Below are positions 23,322 through 32,551 of a DNA stretch of 64,000 nucleotides, one piece after another. Origin of the DNA: Reyranella soli (lineage in GTDB: Bacteria; Pseudomonadota; Alphaproteobacteria; Reyranellales; Reyranellaceae); assembly GCF_007992495.1 (NCBI RefSeq), contig NZ_BKAJ01000066.1, forward strand, positions 42,739 to 106,738, written 5' to 3'. The notes beneath the pieces were generated by a model. It did not search any database and was not told the DNA's origin. It saw only the letters and a program-made list of their open reading frames with translations. A program made the translations under genes and the position numbers. The first letter of the stretch is position 1. Every line of letters begins with the position of its first letter.

Positions 23322-24688
23322 GCCAACGCCGCCTCGGCGCGCTGCGCCATCGCCAGCAACGGCCGATCGTGCAGGCGAGGGGCCACGATCTGTAGGCCGA
23401 CCGGCAGGCCGTCGCGGCCGCTGCCGCACGGTATCGAGATGCCGGGCACCAGGGCGAGATTGAACAGCGGCGTGAAGACGGCATGGCCGCGCGGCCCGAC
23501 CTCGCGGTTCTCGATCACCTTGGGATAGACCTGCTCGACCGGCCAGGAGACGCAGGCCGTGGTCGGCGTGAGCAGATAGTCGTATTCGGTAAAGAACTGC
23601 GCGACCGTACGCGCGCAGGCGTCGGCGAAGCGAAACGCCTCCACCACGTCGGTGCCGGGAACAGTGCGGCCGCGTTCGATCAGGCCCGCGACGTTGTCGC
23701 CGAACAGATCCTTGTCCTTGGCGTGGCGTTCGCCATAGAGCAGCGCGGACGCCGCCTGGTTGACTGCCGAGAAGGCCGTTTCGCTCGTGCCTTCCGGCCA
23801 CGCGACGTCCCCTTCCTCGATGCGCCAACCGGCGGCACGCAGGCGAGCGATGGCCGAGTCGAACGCCGCCATAACGTCGGGGTCGACCGCGACGTTGAGG
23901 CCGAGGCGCGGACTGAGGGCGATGCGTGGACTGGATGGCGGCGGCACGTCGAGCAGCGCCACCGAATGAGGATCGCGCCGGTCGGGGCCCGCCATCACTT
24001 CGAATGCGACCCTGGCATCGGCGACCGAACGGCCCATCGGCGCCGTCACGCCGTAGAGCGGCCCGTAGGCGCCGCCGAAACCGAAGGGCGAGGGGATCGC
24101 ACCGGCCGAGGTCTTGAGGCCGATGACCCCGCAATGCGACGCCGGTCGGCGGCCCGAGCCGCCGCCGTCCGTGCCAAGCGCGATCGGCGTGAAGCCCGCG
24201 GCAAGAGCGGCAGCAGCGCCGCCCGACGAGCCACCCGGCGTCACTGCCGGATTCATCGGATGGCGCGAGGGACCGTAGACCTTGTTCTCGGTGTGGCCCT
24301 TGGCGGCCATCTCCGGTGTGTTGGTCATGCCGAGGAAGACGCCGCCGGCGGCCTTCAGGCGCTCGACGGCGATGGCATCGCGCGGCGGCCTGAAGTCCTT
24401 CCAGAGCAGGGAGCCGTTGGTGACGCGCCGGCCCTGCACCCAGGTCGTGTCCTTGACGGTGTAGGGCACGCCGAGGATCGGCCCATCGAAGCCCTGCTTG
24501 CGGCGGGCGTCGACGGCATCGGCTGCGGCCCGCGCCTCGGCGGGATCGAAGTCGACGATGGCGGTGATCGCCTTGTTCTTGGCCTCGACGCGGGCGATGG
24601 CGGCTTCCGCGACGGCGCGGGCGCTCGTCCTGCCGGCGCGGACGGCCGATGCAATGGCCGCCGCGCCCTGATCCAGCAAATCGGTCAT
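23318..24688 (-). CDS. Amidase signature enzyme
   Basis: 456 residues. The amidase signature is complete: Lys of VPYTVKDTTW, cis-Ser in TPGGSSGGAAAALAAGFTPIALGTDGGGSGRRPASHCGVIGLKTS, with the nucleophilic Ser in GTDGGGS. One variation: GGGSGRRPA where most members have GGSIRxPA. A late block (PLFNLALVPGISIPCG) is standard. It hydrolyses an amide or ester of unknown substrate in the cytoplasm. First gene of an operon with the enolase-superfamily enzyme and a small membrane protein. Confidence 0.88.
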   Translation of the reverse strand: MTDLLDQGAAAIASAVRAGRTSARAVAEAAIARVEAKNKAITAIVDFDPAEARAAADAVDARRKQGFDGPILGVPYTVKDTTWVQGRRVTNGSLLWKDFRPPRDAIAVERLKAAGGVFLGMTNTPEMAAKGHTENKVYGPSRHPMNPAVTPGGSSGGAAAALAAGFTPIALGTDGGGSGRRPASHCGVIGLKTSAGAIPSPFGFGGAYGPLYGVTAPMGRSVADARVAFEVMAGPDRRDPHSVALLDVPPPSSPRIALSPRLGLNVAVDPDVMAAFDSAIARLRAAGWRIEEGDVAWPEGTSETAFSAVNQAASALLYGERHAKDKDLFGDNVAGLIERGRTVPGTDVVEAFRFADACARTVAQFFTEYDYLLTPTTACVSWPVEQVYPKVIENREVGPRGHAVFTPLFNLALVPGISIPCGSGRDGLPVGLQIVAPRLHDRPLLAMAQRAEAALA

Positions 24689-24792
24689 AGCTTTGTCATA
24701 CCGGCTGAGGTCTCGCCGTTCCAGACTGCAGGCCGAGCCGCTGCGGACGGCAGTTCCGACGGTCGGACTCGAACGAAGGGAGCGGAGCGATC

Positions 24793-25281
24793 ATGCTGGC
24801 GCCGCGGCTGCTGGAAGGTCTCAGGATCCTGGTCGTCGAGGACAATCTCCTGTTGGCCGAGGTCACCAGGCTTCTGCTGGAGGACAGCGGCTGCGAGGTC
24901 GTCGGCCCGGCCGGCCGGCTGCGCCGTGGCCTCAAATTGGCGCGGGAGGAGGCGATCGACGGAGCGATCCTCGACATCAACCTCCATGGCGAGATGAGCT
25001 TCCCCATTGCCGAGGTGCTGAGCGCGCGCGGCGTGCCGTTCGTCTTCGTTACCGGATACGAAGACCGCAGCATCGTTCCGATGGCCTTCCGCTCGGCGCC
25101 GCGTCTCGACAAGCCGGTGACCGACGAGCAGCTGCTCGAGGTGATGATCGCGACCTTCACCGGGAAGCGCACGGAAAGTGACCCACAGGCGGACATGATA
25201 TTGTCGGCGGGGCATGCCGTTGGAGAGCGATCTCTACGCGCCGGTGAAGGCGCTGCTCGAGGGACAAGGATACGTCGTTAA
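24793..25281 (+). CDS. Single-domain response regulator receiver
   Basis: 162 residues. Receiver domain at about 9-125: ILVVEDNLLLAEVTRLLLEDSGCEVV, phospho-acceptor in GAILDINLHGE, VFVTGY, and the conserved Lys in RLDKPVTDEQ. No output domain follows; the last 35 residues (from GKRTESD) look like read-through into the next gene, which begins 68 bases before this stop. gaagggagcgg precedes the start. Single-domain receivers of this FVTGY type often work in alphaproteobacterial phosphorelays, including the general stress pathway; partner kinase unknown. Confidence 0.83.
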   Translation: MLAPRLLEGLRILVVEDNLLLAEVTRLLLEDSGCEVVGPAGRLRRGLKLAREEAIDGAILDINLHGEMSFPIAEVLSARGVPFVFVTGYEDRSIVPMAFRSAPRLDKPVTDEQLLEVMIATFTGKRTESDPQADMILSAGHAVGERSLRAGEGAARGTRIRR

Positions 25282-25870
25282 AGGCGAAGTGCGCGGCTGC
25301 GACGTGGTCGGCGTGCGCGGCGAGGAGTCGCCGGTAATCGTCGAGCTGAAGCGCGTGTTCGGCCTGGGGCTGGTGATGCAGGGCGTCGATCGCCTGGCGC
25401 TCAGCGACCGCGTCTACCTCGCGGTCGGCCAGTGGCCCAAGCAGATGAAGAACGTGAAGAAGCTCTGCCGCCGACTGGGGCTGGGGCTGCTGGTGGTGGC
25501 GCACGAACGGGCCGATGTCGTGCTCGATCCGCAGCCCTACAAGCCACGCGCCAACAAGCGAAAGGCCGGCCGGCTGCTTGGCGAGCATCGCCGCCGCGTC
25601 GGCGATCCCAACCTCGGCGGCAGCGCCATGCGCGCGCCGCTGATGACGGCCTACCGCCAGGAGGCGCTGCGTTGCGCGGCCCTGCTCGCCAGCAACGGGC
25701 CGATGGCGCCCAAGGCCATGCGCGCGGCCGCTAACGTGCCCAACGTTGCCAAGATCCTGCAGCATGACCACTATGGCTGGTTCGAGCGCGTCGAGCGCGG
25801 CGTCTACACCCTGACGCCGCGGGGTCGCAGCGGGCTTGAGGAGTTTTCGGTCAGGACGCCATCGACGTGA
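25214..25870 (+). CDS. DUF2161 family protein, PD-(D/E)XK-like
   Basis: 218 residues. The N-terminal part has a nuclease-fold-like pattern: ESDLYAPVKALLEGQGYVVKGEVRGCDVVGVRGEESPVIVELKRVFG, where Asp of GCDVV and Glu-x-Lys of VELK match a PD-(D/E)XK core. The middle is Lys/Arg-rich (YKPRANKRKAGRLLGEHRRR), and the C-terminal part resembles a winged helix (ANVPNVAKILQHDHYGWFERVERGVYTLTPRG). DUF2161 is described as a putative phosphodiesterase; activity unproven. It overlaps the receiver gene by 68 bases in another frame. Confidence 0.82.
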   Translation: MPLESDLYAPVKALLEGQGYVVKGEVRGCDVVGVRGEESPVIVELKRVFGLGLVMQGVDRLALSDRVYLAVGQWPKQMKNVKKLCRRLGLGLLVVAHERADVVLDPQPYKPRANKRKAGRLLGEHRRRVGDPNLGGSAMRAPLMTAYRQEALRCAALLASNGPMAPKAMRAAANVPNVAKILQHDHYGWFERVERGVYTLTPRGRSGLEEFSVRTPST

Positions 25871-26085
25871 ACGCGGGGTTTGAAGACGTCGATCCGGCTG
25901 CTCGCCGAGCCCGCCCATGACATCTACTTTCCGTACGACTACACGCTCGACGTGCTGGACGGCGATGACCGACGGGCTGCGCGGACAAGGTGACAGGCAT
26001 TTCCCCAGCTCGGCCTGGCTCAGCGTCGCCACTTCGTGAAGCAGACCTGTGCAACCTCGAGGAGCGTGGGGCATTATGACGACCC

Positions 26086-27003
26086 ATGCGCACACTCGAG
26101 ATCGTCCACCGCACGCGGTATGAGTATTCGACACCGGTGACATTGGGCGAGCATCGCCTGATGTTTCGTCCGCGCGACAGCCACGACCTTCGCTTGTTGC
26201 ATACCGGATTGGCCATCGAGCCGACGGCGGCCGTGCGCTGGATCCACGATGCCTTCGGCAACTCGATCGCCATCGCGTCCTTCGAGGGAACGACGGAATT
26301 GCTGGAGCTGACCAGTACGATCCGGCTGGAGCATTTCGCACTGCCGCTCGAACTGCCGCCGATCGAGGAATATGCGCGCACGCTGCCGTTCAGCTACCTC
26401 GCCGAGGAAGCGCCTGACCTGGCGCGTTATGTCGAGCGGCACTACCCGGATCCCAACGCCATGGTCAGCACTTGGACCCGGCAGTTCCTCGAGGGCGAGG
26501 GCGGAGCCGAGACGTTCGCCACGCTGACGCGCATGTGCAAGGGCATCCAGGAAGGCCTGACCTATGCCATGCGTTTCGAGCTTGGGACACAACCGCCCGC
26601 CGTCACGCTGGAGACCGGCGGCGGCACGTGCCGCGACTATGCGCTGCTGATGATGGAAGGCGCGCGCGGCCTCGGTCTCGCGGCGCGATTCGTCACTGGC
26701 TACTTGTACGATCCCGCGCTCGATGGCGCGGGCGACAAGGCCAGCGCTGCGTATCCGCACGCCTGGATGGAGGTCTACTTGCCCGGCGCCGGCTGGGTCG
26801 AGTTCGACCCGACCAACGGCATAATCGGTACCGAGCGGCTGATCCGAGTGGCTGTCGGTCGGGAGCCCGACCAGGCCATGCCGATCAAGGGCACGTTCAC
26901 CGGTGACGCCGACGTCGCCGTGAAGGCGACGGTCGACGTCCAGGTACACGCGCTCGAGCGGGAATCCCGGCCCGCTGCTCCTGCGCCAACCAACGGCACC
27001 TGA
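26086..27003 (+). CDS. Transglutaminase-like cysteine protease family protein
   Basis: 305 residues. An N-terminal beta domain (TLEIVHRTRYEYSTPVTLGEHRLMFRPRDSHD) typical of bacterial transglutaminase-like proteins precedes the catalytic core with Cys in ETGGGTCRDYALLMMEGARGLGLAARFVTGYLY, His in YPHAWMEVYLPGAGWVEFDPTNG and Asp in the same stretch. No signal peptide is evident. Often found with alpha-E/circularly permuted ATP-grasp genes, which are absent here. The 215 bases before it (25871-26085) contain no gene I can support. Confidence 0.88.
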   Translation: MRTLEIVHRTRYEYSTPVTLGEHRLMFRPRDSHDLRLLHTGLAIEPTAAVRWIHDAFGNSIAIASFEGTTELLELTSTIRLEHFALPLELPPIEEYARTLPFSYLAEEAPDLARYVERHYPDPNAMVSTWTRQFLEGEGGAETFATLTRMCKGIQEGLTYAMRFELGTQPPAVTLETGGGTCRDYALLMMEGARGLGLAARFVTGYLYDPALDGAGDKASAAYPHAWMEVYLPGAGWVEFDPTNGIIGTERLIRVAVGREPDQAMPIKGTFTGDADVAVKATVDVQVHALERESRPAAPAPTNGT

Positions 27004-27063
27004 CCGCACACCAAGCTTGACGCGCATTCTCCGATAATTTCATGTAGGACGCGATAAATTTGG

Positions 27064-27813
27064 GTGTATTCGGACGCCCAACGAGTGCTCATCAGGGAAA
27101 GACCGACCGTCTTGAATCTAATGACCTGGATGCTGCACGGGCTTCTCGGCGTTGGCGGGGCGGCCCTCGCCGTCGTCGCGTGGCCGGTGGCCAACGGCGC
27201 CTTGCAGGCCCAGAAGGCGGATGCGGCGTTTTTCGAGTTTCGCACCGGCGAACAGGTGCAGCTCGGCCAGGCCGAGGCTGCGATGGCGACGCTGGACCGC
27301 GCGGTCGCCGCCGATCCGGTCGCCGGTCGCCGGCTGGGGCGGGCCGAGATGCTGCTGGCCGCGGCGCTGACGCCAAGCCTCGGGGCGAGCGAGGAGCAAC
27401 GCTCGAGATGGCTGAAGCAGTCGCAGGCCGATCTCGAATTCGGGCTGGCCAATGCGCCGGCGCGGGGCGTCGCGTGGGCCCAGCTCGCCGCCGCCCGGCA
27501 GGCAATCGACGGACCGTCGGCCAAGGCGGTCGCGGCGCTGATGATGTCGATCGATACGGCGCCGATGATGGAGGCGCTTTGGCCGAGCCGCCTCCGGCTC
27601 ATCCTCGACAACCAGCAGTTCTTCACGCCGCAGGAGCGCGCACGCATCGGCGCCTATGTCGTGACGAACTGGCGCGCCAGCAGCGACAGGCTCTGGGTTG
27701 CCGAGGTCATTCGCTCGCCGTTGGACGAGCTCTTCGTCCGCTACTACCTGCGTGACGAGCCGGAGGCCCAAGAGGAACTGACGCGATGGCTCACGCACCT
27801 GAAGAGGAAGTAG
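27064..27813 (+). CDS. Membrane-anchored helical (TPR-like) protein, first gene of polysaccharide locus
   Basis: 249 residues from GTG at 27064, or 230 from ATG at 27121. One N-terminal membrane helix (WMLHGLLGVGGAALAVVAWPVA) is followed by an alpha-helical, Ala-rich domain with TPR-like periodicity (AEAAMATLDRAVAADPVAGRRLGRAEMLLAAAL) and a C-terminal WLTHLKRK. No named family recognised. Its end overlaps the start of the ligase/polymerase gene by 28 bases, so the two are coupled; an accessory role in polymer assembly is inferred. Confidence 0.65.
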   Translation: MYSDAQRVLIRERPTVLNLMTWMLHGLLGVGGAALAVVAWPVANGALQAQKADAAFFEFRTGEQVQLGQAEAAMATLDRAVAADPVAGRRLGRAEMLLAAALTPSLGASEEQRSRWLKQSQADLEFGLANAPARGVAWAQLAAARQAIDGPSAKAVAALMMSIDTAPMMEALWPSRLRLILDNQQFFTPQERARIGAYVVTNWRASSDRLWVAEVIRSPLDELFVRYYLRDEPEAQEELTRWLTHLKRK

Positions 27814-29291
27814 TCTTCGGCAGCGACGCCACGTCGCCCGCGCGCCGTCTCCTTGCAGTGGTCCGGAGATTGGCCAACTGGCTCCTGACGTTCGCGTTCT
27901 TTGCCGTCGTGGTGTTAGCCGCGCTGCCCATGGGCGCCAATCGCGACTGGGCCTGGGCCCCGATCGCCGTGATCATCGGCCTCATGGCAGTGGCGGCCGC
28001 GGCGGGACTTGGATCGCGCAACGGCTTCGAGGTGATCGAGCGCGAACGCCTGCCGCTGCTGGTACTGATCATCTGCTTCCTGATCTTCATCCTGTTCGGC
28101 CTGCTCCAAATGGCGACCTGGGCGCCATCGGCGGGCAGCGCCTGGTTCTATGAGACGGCGGCGCGGCTGCTCGGCAGCGCGCACGCTCCGGTACCGGATC
28201 TCGCGATCGACGTCTCGCGCAACACGCTGCTGAAGTGCCTGACTTGCGGCGCCATATTCCTGCTGGCGCGCACGCTTTGTCGTGATCACGAGCGCGCGCG
28301 GCTGCTGCTGCTGATGTTCATTGCCGGCGGCCTGCTGGTGGTCGTCTACGGCTTTCTCATGCAGCTCCAGACGCATTCCTGCTACGTCGGCAGCTATCTC
28401 AAGAAGGTCGGCGCCTATCAGCCAACCGACCGGTGTGTGATGTCGGGGACGTTCGTCAGCAGCAATTCGTTCGGTTCCTATTGCGGCATGGCCCTGATGG
28501 CCGCGATGGCACTGGTCTTCGCCAGCCGGCGACGCCAAGGAGACATGCCCTATGGCTACGATGAGGATGACGAGGAGAGCTTCGTCGCCTCCCTGACCGG
28601 CTTTCGGGTGACTATGCTGGCGATCTGCCTGTTGCTGCTGGGAGGGCTCCTGTTCTCCGCCTCGCGCGCGGGCCTTGCCGCAACCCTGGCAAGCGCCGGC
28701 GTGCTTGGCGTACTGATGCTGCGCGGTCGCTGGCATTCGCGGCCGGGCTTGGCGCGTCTGTTCGTCGGAGTAGCCATCGCCGTCGGCCTGGTCGTCCTCG
28801 TGATCGCCGGCAACACCATCGTCAGCAAGATGGCCAACGCCTCCGATGGCGGGGACCGCATCCGCATCTGGCTCGCCGCCCTCCAGGCGATCAGGATGTC
28901 GCCTTGGCTGGGCTGGGGGCTCGGCAGTTTTGCCGACATTTACGCCGTCCTGCAGCCCACGCACCTGCCGATGGCCAACGACCTCGCGCACTCTACGCCC
29001 CTGGAGACGATGGTCGAGGTCGGTGTGCCGATAGCCTTGGTCGGGTATGCCATCGTCATTATTCCGTGCGGCGTGGCGCTCTATGGCGCCCTGACCCGGC
29101 GGCGGGCGCACCGTTACCTGCCCGGCGCCGCCTTCGCCGTGGCGCTGGTTCCAATCCTGCATTCCATGGTCGATTTCAGCCTGCAGATGCCTGCAATCGC
29201 TTTCGTCGTGAGCGCACTCCTCGGCATGGGCTGGACTCAGGCGTTCGGTCGCAGGGAGCGGGCCCCACGCGGCTTTACGCCCTGGGAGTAG
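27786..29291 (+). CDS. O-antigen ligase/polymerase-like membrane protein (Wzy_C)
   Basis: 501 residues with around twelve hydrophobic helices and large polar loops. Features of the O-antigen ligase/Wzy family: SGTFVSSNSFGSYCGMAL, FSASRAGLAATLASAGVLGVLMLRG, the Wzy_C loop region RIRIWLAALQAIRMSPWLGWGLGSF (R-x-x-x-W...P..G.G.G) and HSTPLETMVEVGVPIAL. The enzyme would polymerise repeat units or ligate glycan to an acceptor at the periplasmic face. It is near the start of the operon, just before the initiating sugar-phosphate transferase. Confidence 0.82.
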   Translation: MAHAPEEEVVFGSDATSPARRLLAVVRRLANWLLTFAFFAVVVLAALPMGANRDWAWAPIAVIIGLMAVAAAAGLGSRNGFEVIERERLPLLVLIICFLIFILFGLLQMATWAPSAGSAWFYETAARLLGSAHAPVPDLAIDVSRNTLLKCLTCGAIFLLARTLCRDHERARLLLLMFIAGGLLVVVYGFLMQLQTHSCYVGSYLKKVGAYQPTDRCVMSGTFVSSNSFGSYCGMALMAAMALVFASRRRQGDMPYGYDEDDEESFVASLTGFRVTMLAICLLLLGGLLFSASRAGLAATLASAGVLGVLMLRGRWHSRPGLARLFVGVAIAVGLVVLVIAGNTIVSKMANASDGGDRIRIWLAALQAIRMSPWLGWGLGSFADIYAVLQPTHLPMANDLAHSTPLETMVEVGVPIALVGYAIVIIPCGVALYGALTRRRAHRYLPGAAFAVALVPILHSMVDFSLQMPAIAFVVSALLGMGWTQAFGRRERAPRGFTPWE

Positions 29292-29306
29292 ATCAACTAT
29301 ACTCAT

Positions 29307-30677
29307 ATGGGGTGCAAACAGTATGCGGTGGGGCATGCTGGTTGTATGGAGGGAGTAGGCTTGCGCAGAGCGATTCCGGTGGGGCCAGGTGCCTCCATGG
29401 GGCGTCGGGAAAACGGCTCGCGGACGATGCGGTCGGCACCGCAGCGCTTCATCGAGACGTGGATCGATGCCGTGGTCGGCTTCCTGTTCTGCGTGGTGCT
29501 GCCGATTCCGATCTACGCCACCGGTGAGCCGTTCGTTGGTGCGTGGAGTGGCGCGGAGTTCACCATCATTTCGACGGCTATCGGCTATTCGGTGGTGTGG
29601 TATTGCGGGCGACGGCTTGACGCCTTTCCGGGAGCGACCCTGCAGGGCAACCTCGGCTCCGTCGCGCCGATCGCTGTCCTGACCTATGCCTTGATCGCCG
29701 CCATTCTGCTGCTGCTGCGTATCGACTATTCACGCATTCAGTTCTTCGGCTCGGGCCTGCTGATGGTGCTGTGGATGGCAAGCGTGACGCACCTTCGGTC
29801 GCGCTACCTGGTACGCAACTACGCCGTGATTCCGCGCTCGTCCATTGCCGACATGCCGGTTCTCTCTACATGCCGGTGGCTCGACTTCGACGACGTGCAA
29901 CGGCGCGACGTCAGGGTGGACGCCATCGTCGCCGATCTCAGCGCAGACCTGGGTGAGGGCCGGCTCGCCGCGCTGGCGGATGCCGCGATCGCCGGCGTGC
30001 CGGTGCTCGATCGGCGCTACATCGTCGAGACATTGACCGGCCGCACGCCGCTCGGCGGACTCACGCCCAACGAATTCGGCGCTCTGCTGCCGTCTCGTCA
30101 GTATCTCGTCGTACGCCGCGTCGTCGAGCTTGGGCTCACCGTGCTGATGCTGCCGATCCTGCTGCTGACGCTGCCGGTCGTGGCGCTGGTCGTCCGTCTG
30201 GACAGCCCCGGCCCGATCTTCTTTCTGCAGACGCGCATCGGCCGGCGTGGGCAGCCGTTCCGCATGGTCAAGTTCCGCACCATGTTCCACGGCGCCGGGG
30301 GCCCGAGCTTCACCACCGCCGCCGATCCGCGCATCACGCGCATCGGCGCCTTCCTGCGCAAGTGTCGGCTCGACGAGCTGCCGCAGCTCTTCAACGTCCT
30401 CGCCGGCCACATGAGCTGGGTCGGACCGCGGCCGGAGGCGGCATCGCTCGAGAAGAGCTATGTGCGCGACATCGAGCACTTCGCGCTGCGCGGTATCGTG
30501 CGGCCGGGCGTTACCGGCTGGGCGCAGATCAACCAGGGCTATGCCCACGAGTCCGACGAGATGCGATCCAAGCTCGAGTACGACCTTTACTACCTCAAGC
30601 ACTGCTCGCTGTGGCTTGATCTTGTGATCGTGCTACGTACCTTTGCCGTGGTGTTCCGCGGCACCGGTGCACGCTGA
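29307..30677 (+). CDS. Polyprenyl-phosphate glycosyl-1-phosphate transferase (WcaJ/ExoY type)
   Basis: Initiating enzyme that loads the first sugar-1-phosphate onto undecaprenyl phosphate. Up to 456 residues; the true start may be ATG at 29397 or 29427, since the first residues look unrelated. Four N-terminal membrane helices and a CoA-binding-like middle precede the catalytic C-terminal part: PVVALVVRLDSPGPIFFLQTRIGRRGQPFRMVKFRTM, ADPRITRIGAFLRKCRLDELPQLFNVLAGHMSWVGPRPE, and GVTGWAQINQGY. This is the complete sugar-transferase signature. Sugar specificity is not readable. Confidence 0.9.
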   Translation: MGCKQYAVGHAGCMEGVGLRRAIPVGPGASMGRRENGSRTMRSAPQRFIETWIDAVVGFLFCVVLPIPIYATGEPFVGAWSGAEFTIISTAIGYSVVWYCGRRLDAFPGATLQGNLGSVAPIAVLTYALIAAILLLLRIDYSRIQFFGSGLLMVLWMASVTHLRSRYLVRNYAVIPRSSIADMPVLSTCRWLDFDDVQRRDVRVDAIVADLSADLGEGRLAALADAAIAGVPVLDRRYIVETLTGRTPLGGLTPNEFGALLPSRQYLVVRRVVELGLTVLMLPILLLTLPVVALVVRLDSPGPIFFLQTRIGRRGQPFRMVKFRTMFHGAGGPSFTTAADPRITRIGAFLRKCRLDELPQLFNVLAGHMSWVGPRPEAASLEKSYVRDIEHFALRGIVRPGVTGWAQINQGYAHESDEMRSKLEYDLYYLKHCSLWLDLVIVLRTFAVVFRGTGAR

Positions 30678-30705
30678 CCGTCGCCGCCTTCTTGCGATCC
30701 GAACC

Positions 30706-32544
30706 ATGTGCGGAATAGCCGGCATCCGTGCCTACCTTGCCGTCGCGCCCGCGGTCGATCGCGCCGAGCTGGCGCGCATCAACGACCGCATGGCGGCGCG
30801 CGGGCCGGATGGGCAGGGACTGTGGCTTGCAGCCGACGGCCGGACCGGTTTTGCGCATCAGCGGCTGGCCATCATCGACCTCAGCGAGGCCGGCGCGCAG
30901 CCCATGCACAGCGCCTGCGGCCAGTACACCATCACGTTCAACGGCGAGATCTACAACTACCGCGAACTGCGCGACGAGCTGGCGGCGCGCGGCCATATCT
31001 TCCGCAGCGGTTCCGACACCGAGGTGTTGCTGCAGCTCTATGCCGATTGCGGCCCCGCCATGGTGCGCAAGCTGCGCGGCATGTTCGCCTTCGGCCTGTG
31101 GGACGCGAAGAAGCGCACGCTGCTGCTGGCGCGCGATCCGCTGGGCATCAAACCGCTCTATTGGAGCGACGACGGCTGGACCCTACGGTTCGCCTCCCAG
31201 GCCAAGGCCTTGCTGGCTGGCGGCGCTGTCGCGCGCGATCCCGACTCGGCGGGCATCGTGGGTTTCCACCTGTTCGGCAGCGTGCCCGAGCCGTTCACGG
31301 TGTGGCGCGACATCCATTGCCTGCCGGCCGGTACGACCCTGACCGTTGACGCGACCGGCCCTGGGGCGCCGCAACGCTACTACGACGTCGCCGACGCCCT
31401 GGCCGAGCGCGCGCTGAAGGCGAGCCCGGATGTGGCCGATGCCCGACGTTGTCTTGCCGATGCGGTGCGCGAGTCGGTGCGCCACCATCTGGTGGCAGAC
31501 GTGCCGGTCGCCGTGTTCCTGTCGGCCGGTCTCGATTCAGGCGCGCTGCTTGGCACCATGGCAGGACTGGGCGCGCGCTCGGTCTCGGCGGTCACTCTCG
31601 CCTTCGCCGAGTTCAACGGCCTGGCTGTCGACGAGGCGCCGCTCGCGGCCGAGGTCGCCAAGCGCTATGGCGCGCACCACATCGTTCGCACCGTCGATCG
31701 CGCCGAGTTCGAGGCGGATCTGCCGGCGATCCTCGATGCCATGGACCTGCCTTCCATCGATGGCATCAACACGTGGTTCGTCTCAAAGGCTGCGCATGAG
31801 GCGGGCATCAAGGTGGCGCTGAGCGGCCTCGGCGCCGATGAATGCTTCGGCGGCTATCCGTCATTCGCCGACGTGCCGCGGAGCGTGCGCTGGCTCGGGC
31901 CGCTGTCGTGGTTGCCCGGCGTCGGTGCGCTCGCCCGGCGGGGGGTGTCGGCGGCGATCGGCGCGGGACTAGGCCTGCATCCCAAGGCGGCCGGGCTGCT
32001 GCAGTACGGCGGGAATTGGGCCGGTGCCTATCTGCTGCGCCGCAGCGTCTACATGCCATGGGAACTGCCCGAGCTTCTCAACCCTTCGCTCGTGGCAGAC
32101 GGGCTGCGCCGCCTGTCACCGCTCAGCTACATCGCCTCGTCATTGCAGACGACGCGAGGGCTCGGCGATTTCGACCGGGTCGCGGCCATGGAGACCGCGC
32201 TCTACATGCGCAATCAGCTGCTGCGCGACGCCGATTGGGCGGGCATGTCCCACGGCGTTGAGATCCGCGTGCCGTACGTCGATCCATTCTTCCTCGCCGC
32301 CTTGCCGCCGGGCGAGGTGCTGGCGCGCGTCAATGCCAAGGACGCCGTGGCCGAGGTGCCCCAGCCGCCATTGCCGGATGCCATCCGCTCGCGGCGCAAG
32401 ACAGGGTTCGTGACCCCGGTCGGCCGATGGCTGCGCGAAGCGGCAGGCGAGCCGACCCACGCGACAGTCGATTTTTCCGCCGCCTCGCGCGGATGGGCGC
32501 AGCGCGTCTGGCACAGCGGCTGGACCAGCCCCGAGGTGGCGTGA
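30706..32544 (+). CDS. Asparagine synthase (glutamine-hydrolysing)-type amidotransferase
   Basis: 612 residues. The start at 30706 gives MCGIAG, putting the Ntn nucleophile at Cys2. Class II glutaminase domain: RMAARGPDGQGLW, RLAIIDLSEAGAQPM, ITFNGEIYNYRELR, GMFAFGLWD, LLARDPLGIKPLYW. Synthetase domain: VPVAVFLSAGLDSGALLG (PP-loop SGLDS type), LSGLGADECFGGY, and RSRRKTGFVTPVGRWL. In polysaccharide clusters such AsnB paralogues are thought to amidate sugars or acids. Encoded between the initiating transferase and glycosyltransferases, so a polymer-modifying role is more likely than asparagine supply (inference). Confidence 0.88.
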   Translation: MCGIAGIRAYLAVAPAVDRAELARINDRMAARGPDGQGLWLAADGRTGFAHQRLAIIDLSEAGAQPMHSACGQYTITFNGEIYNYRELRDELAARGHIFRSGSDTEVLLQLYADCGPAMVRKLRGMFAFGLWDAKKRTLLLARDPLGIKPLYWSDDGWTLRFASQAKALLAGGAVARDPDSAGIVGFHLFGSVPEPFTVWRDIHCLPAGTTLTVDATGPGAPQRYYDVADALAERALKASPDVADARRCLADAVRESVRHHLVADVPVAVFLSAGLDSGALLGTMAGLGARSVSAVTLAFAEFNGLAVDEAPLAAEVAKRYGAHHIVRTVDRAEFEADLPAILDAMDLPSIDGINTWFVSKAAHEAGIKVALSGLGADECFGGYPSFADVPRSVRWLGPLSWLPGVGALARRGVSAAIGAGLGLHPKAAGLLQYGGNWAGAYLLRRSVYMPWELPELLNPSLVADGLRRLSPLSYIASSLQTTRGLGDFDRVAAMETALYMRNQLLRDADWAGMSHGVEIRVPYVDPFFLAALPPGEVLARVNAKDAVAEVPQPPLPDAIRSRRKTGFVTPVGRWLREAAGEPTHATVDFSAASRGWAQRVWHSGWTSPEVA

Positions 32545-32551
32545 CGCGACG

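Noticed and set aside
25871..26085. Possible gene fragment (minor frame containing HDIYFPYDYTLDVLDGDD) between DUF2161 and the transglutaminase-like gene
   Set aside because: Only about 36 codons, no ribosome site, no family recognised; treated as non-coding.
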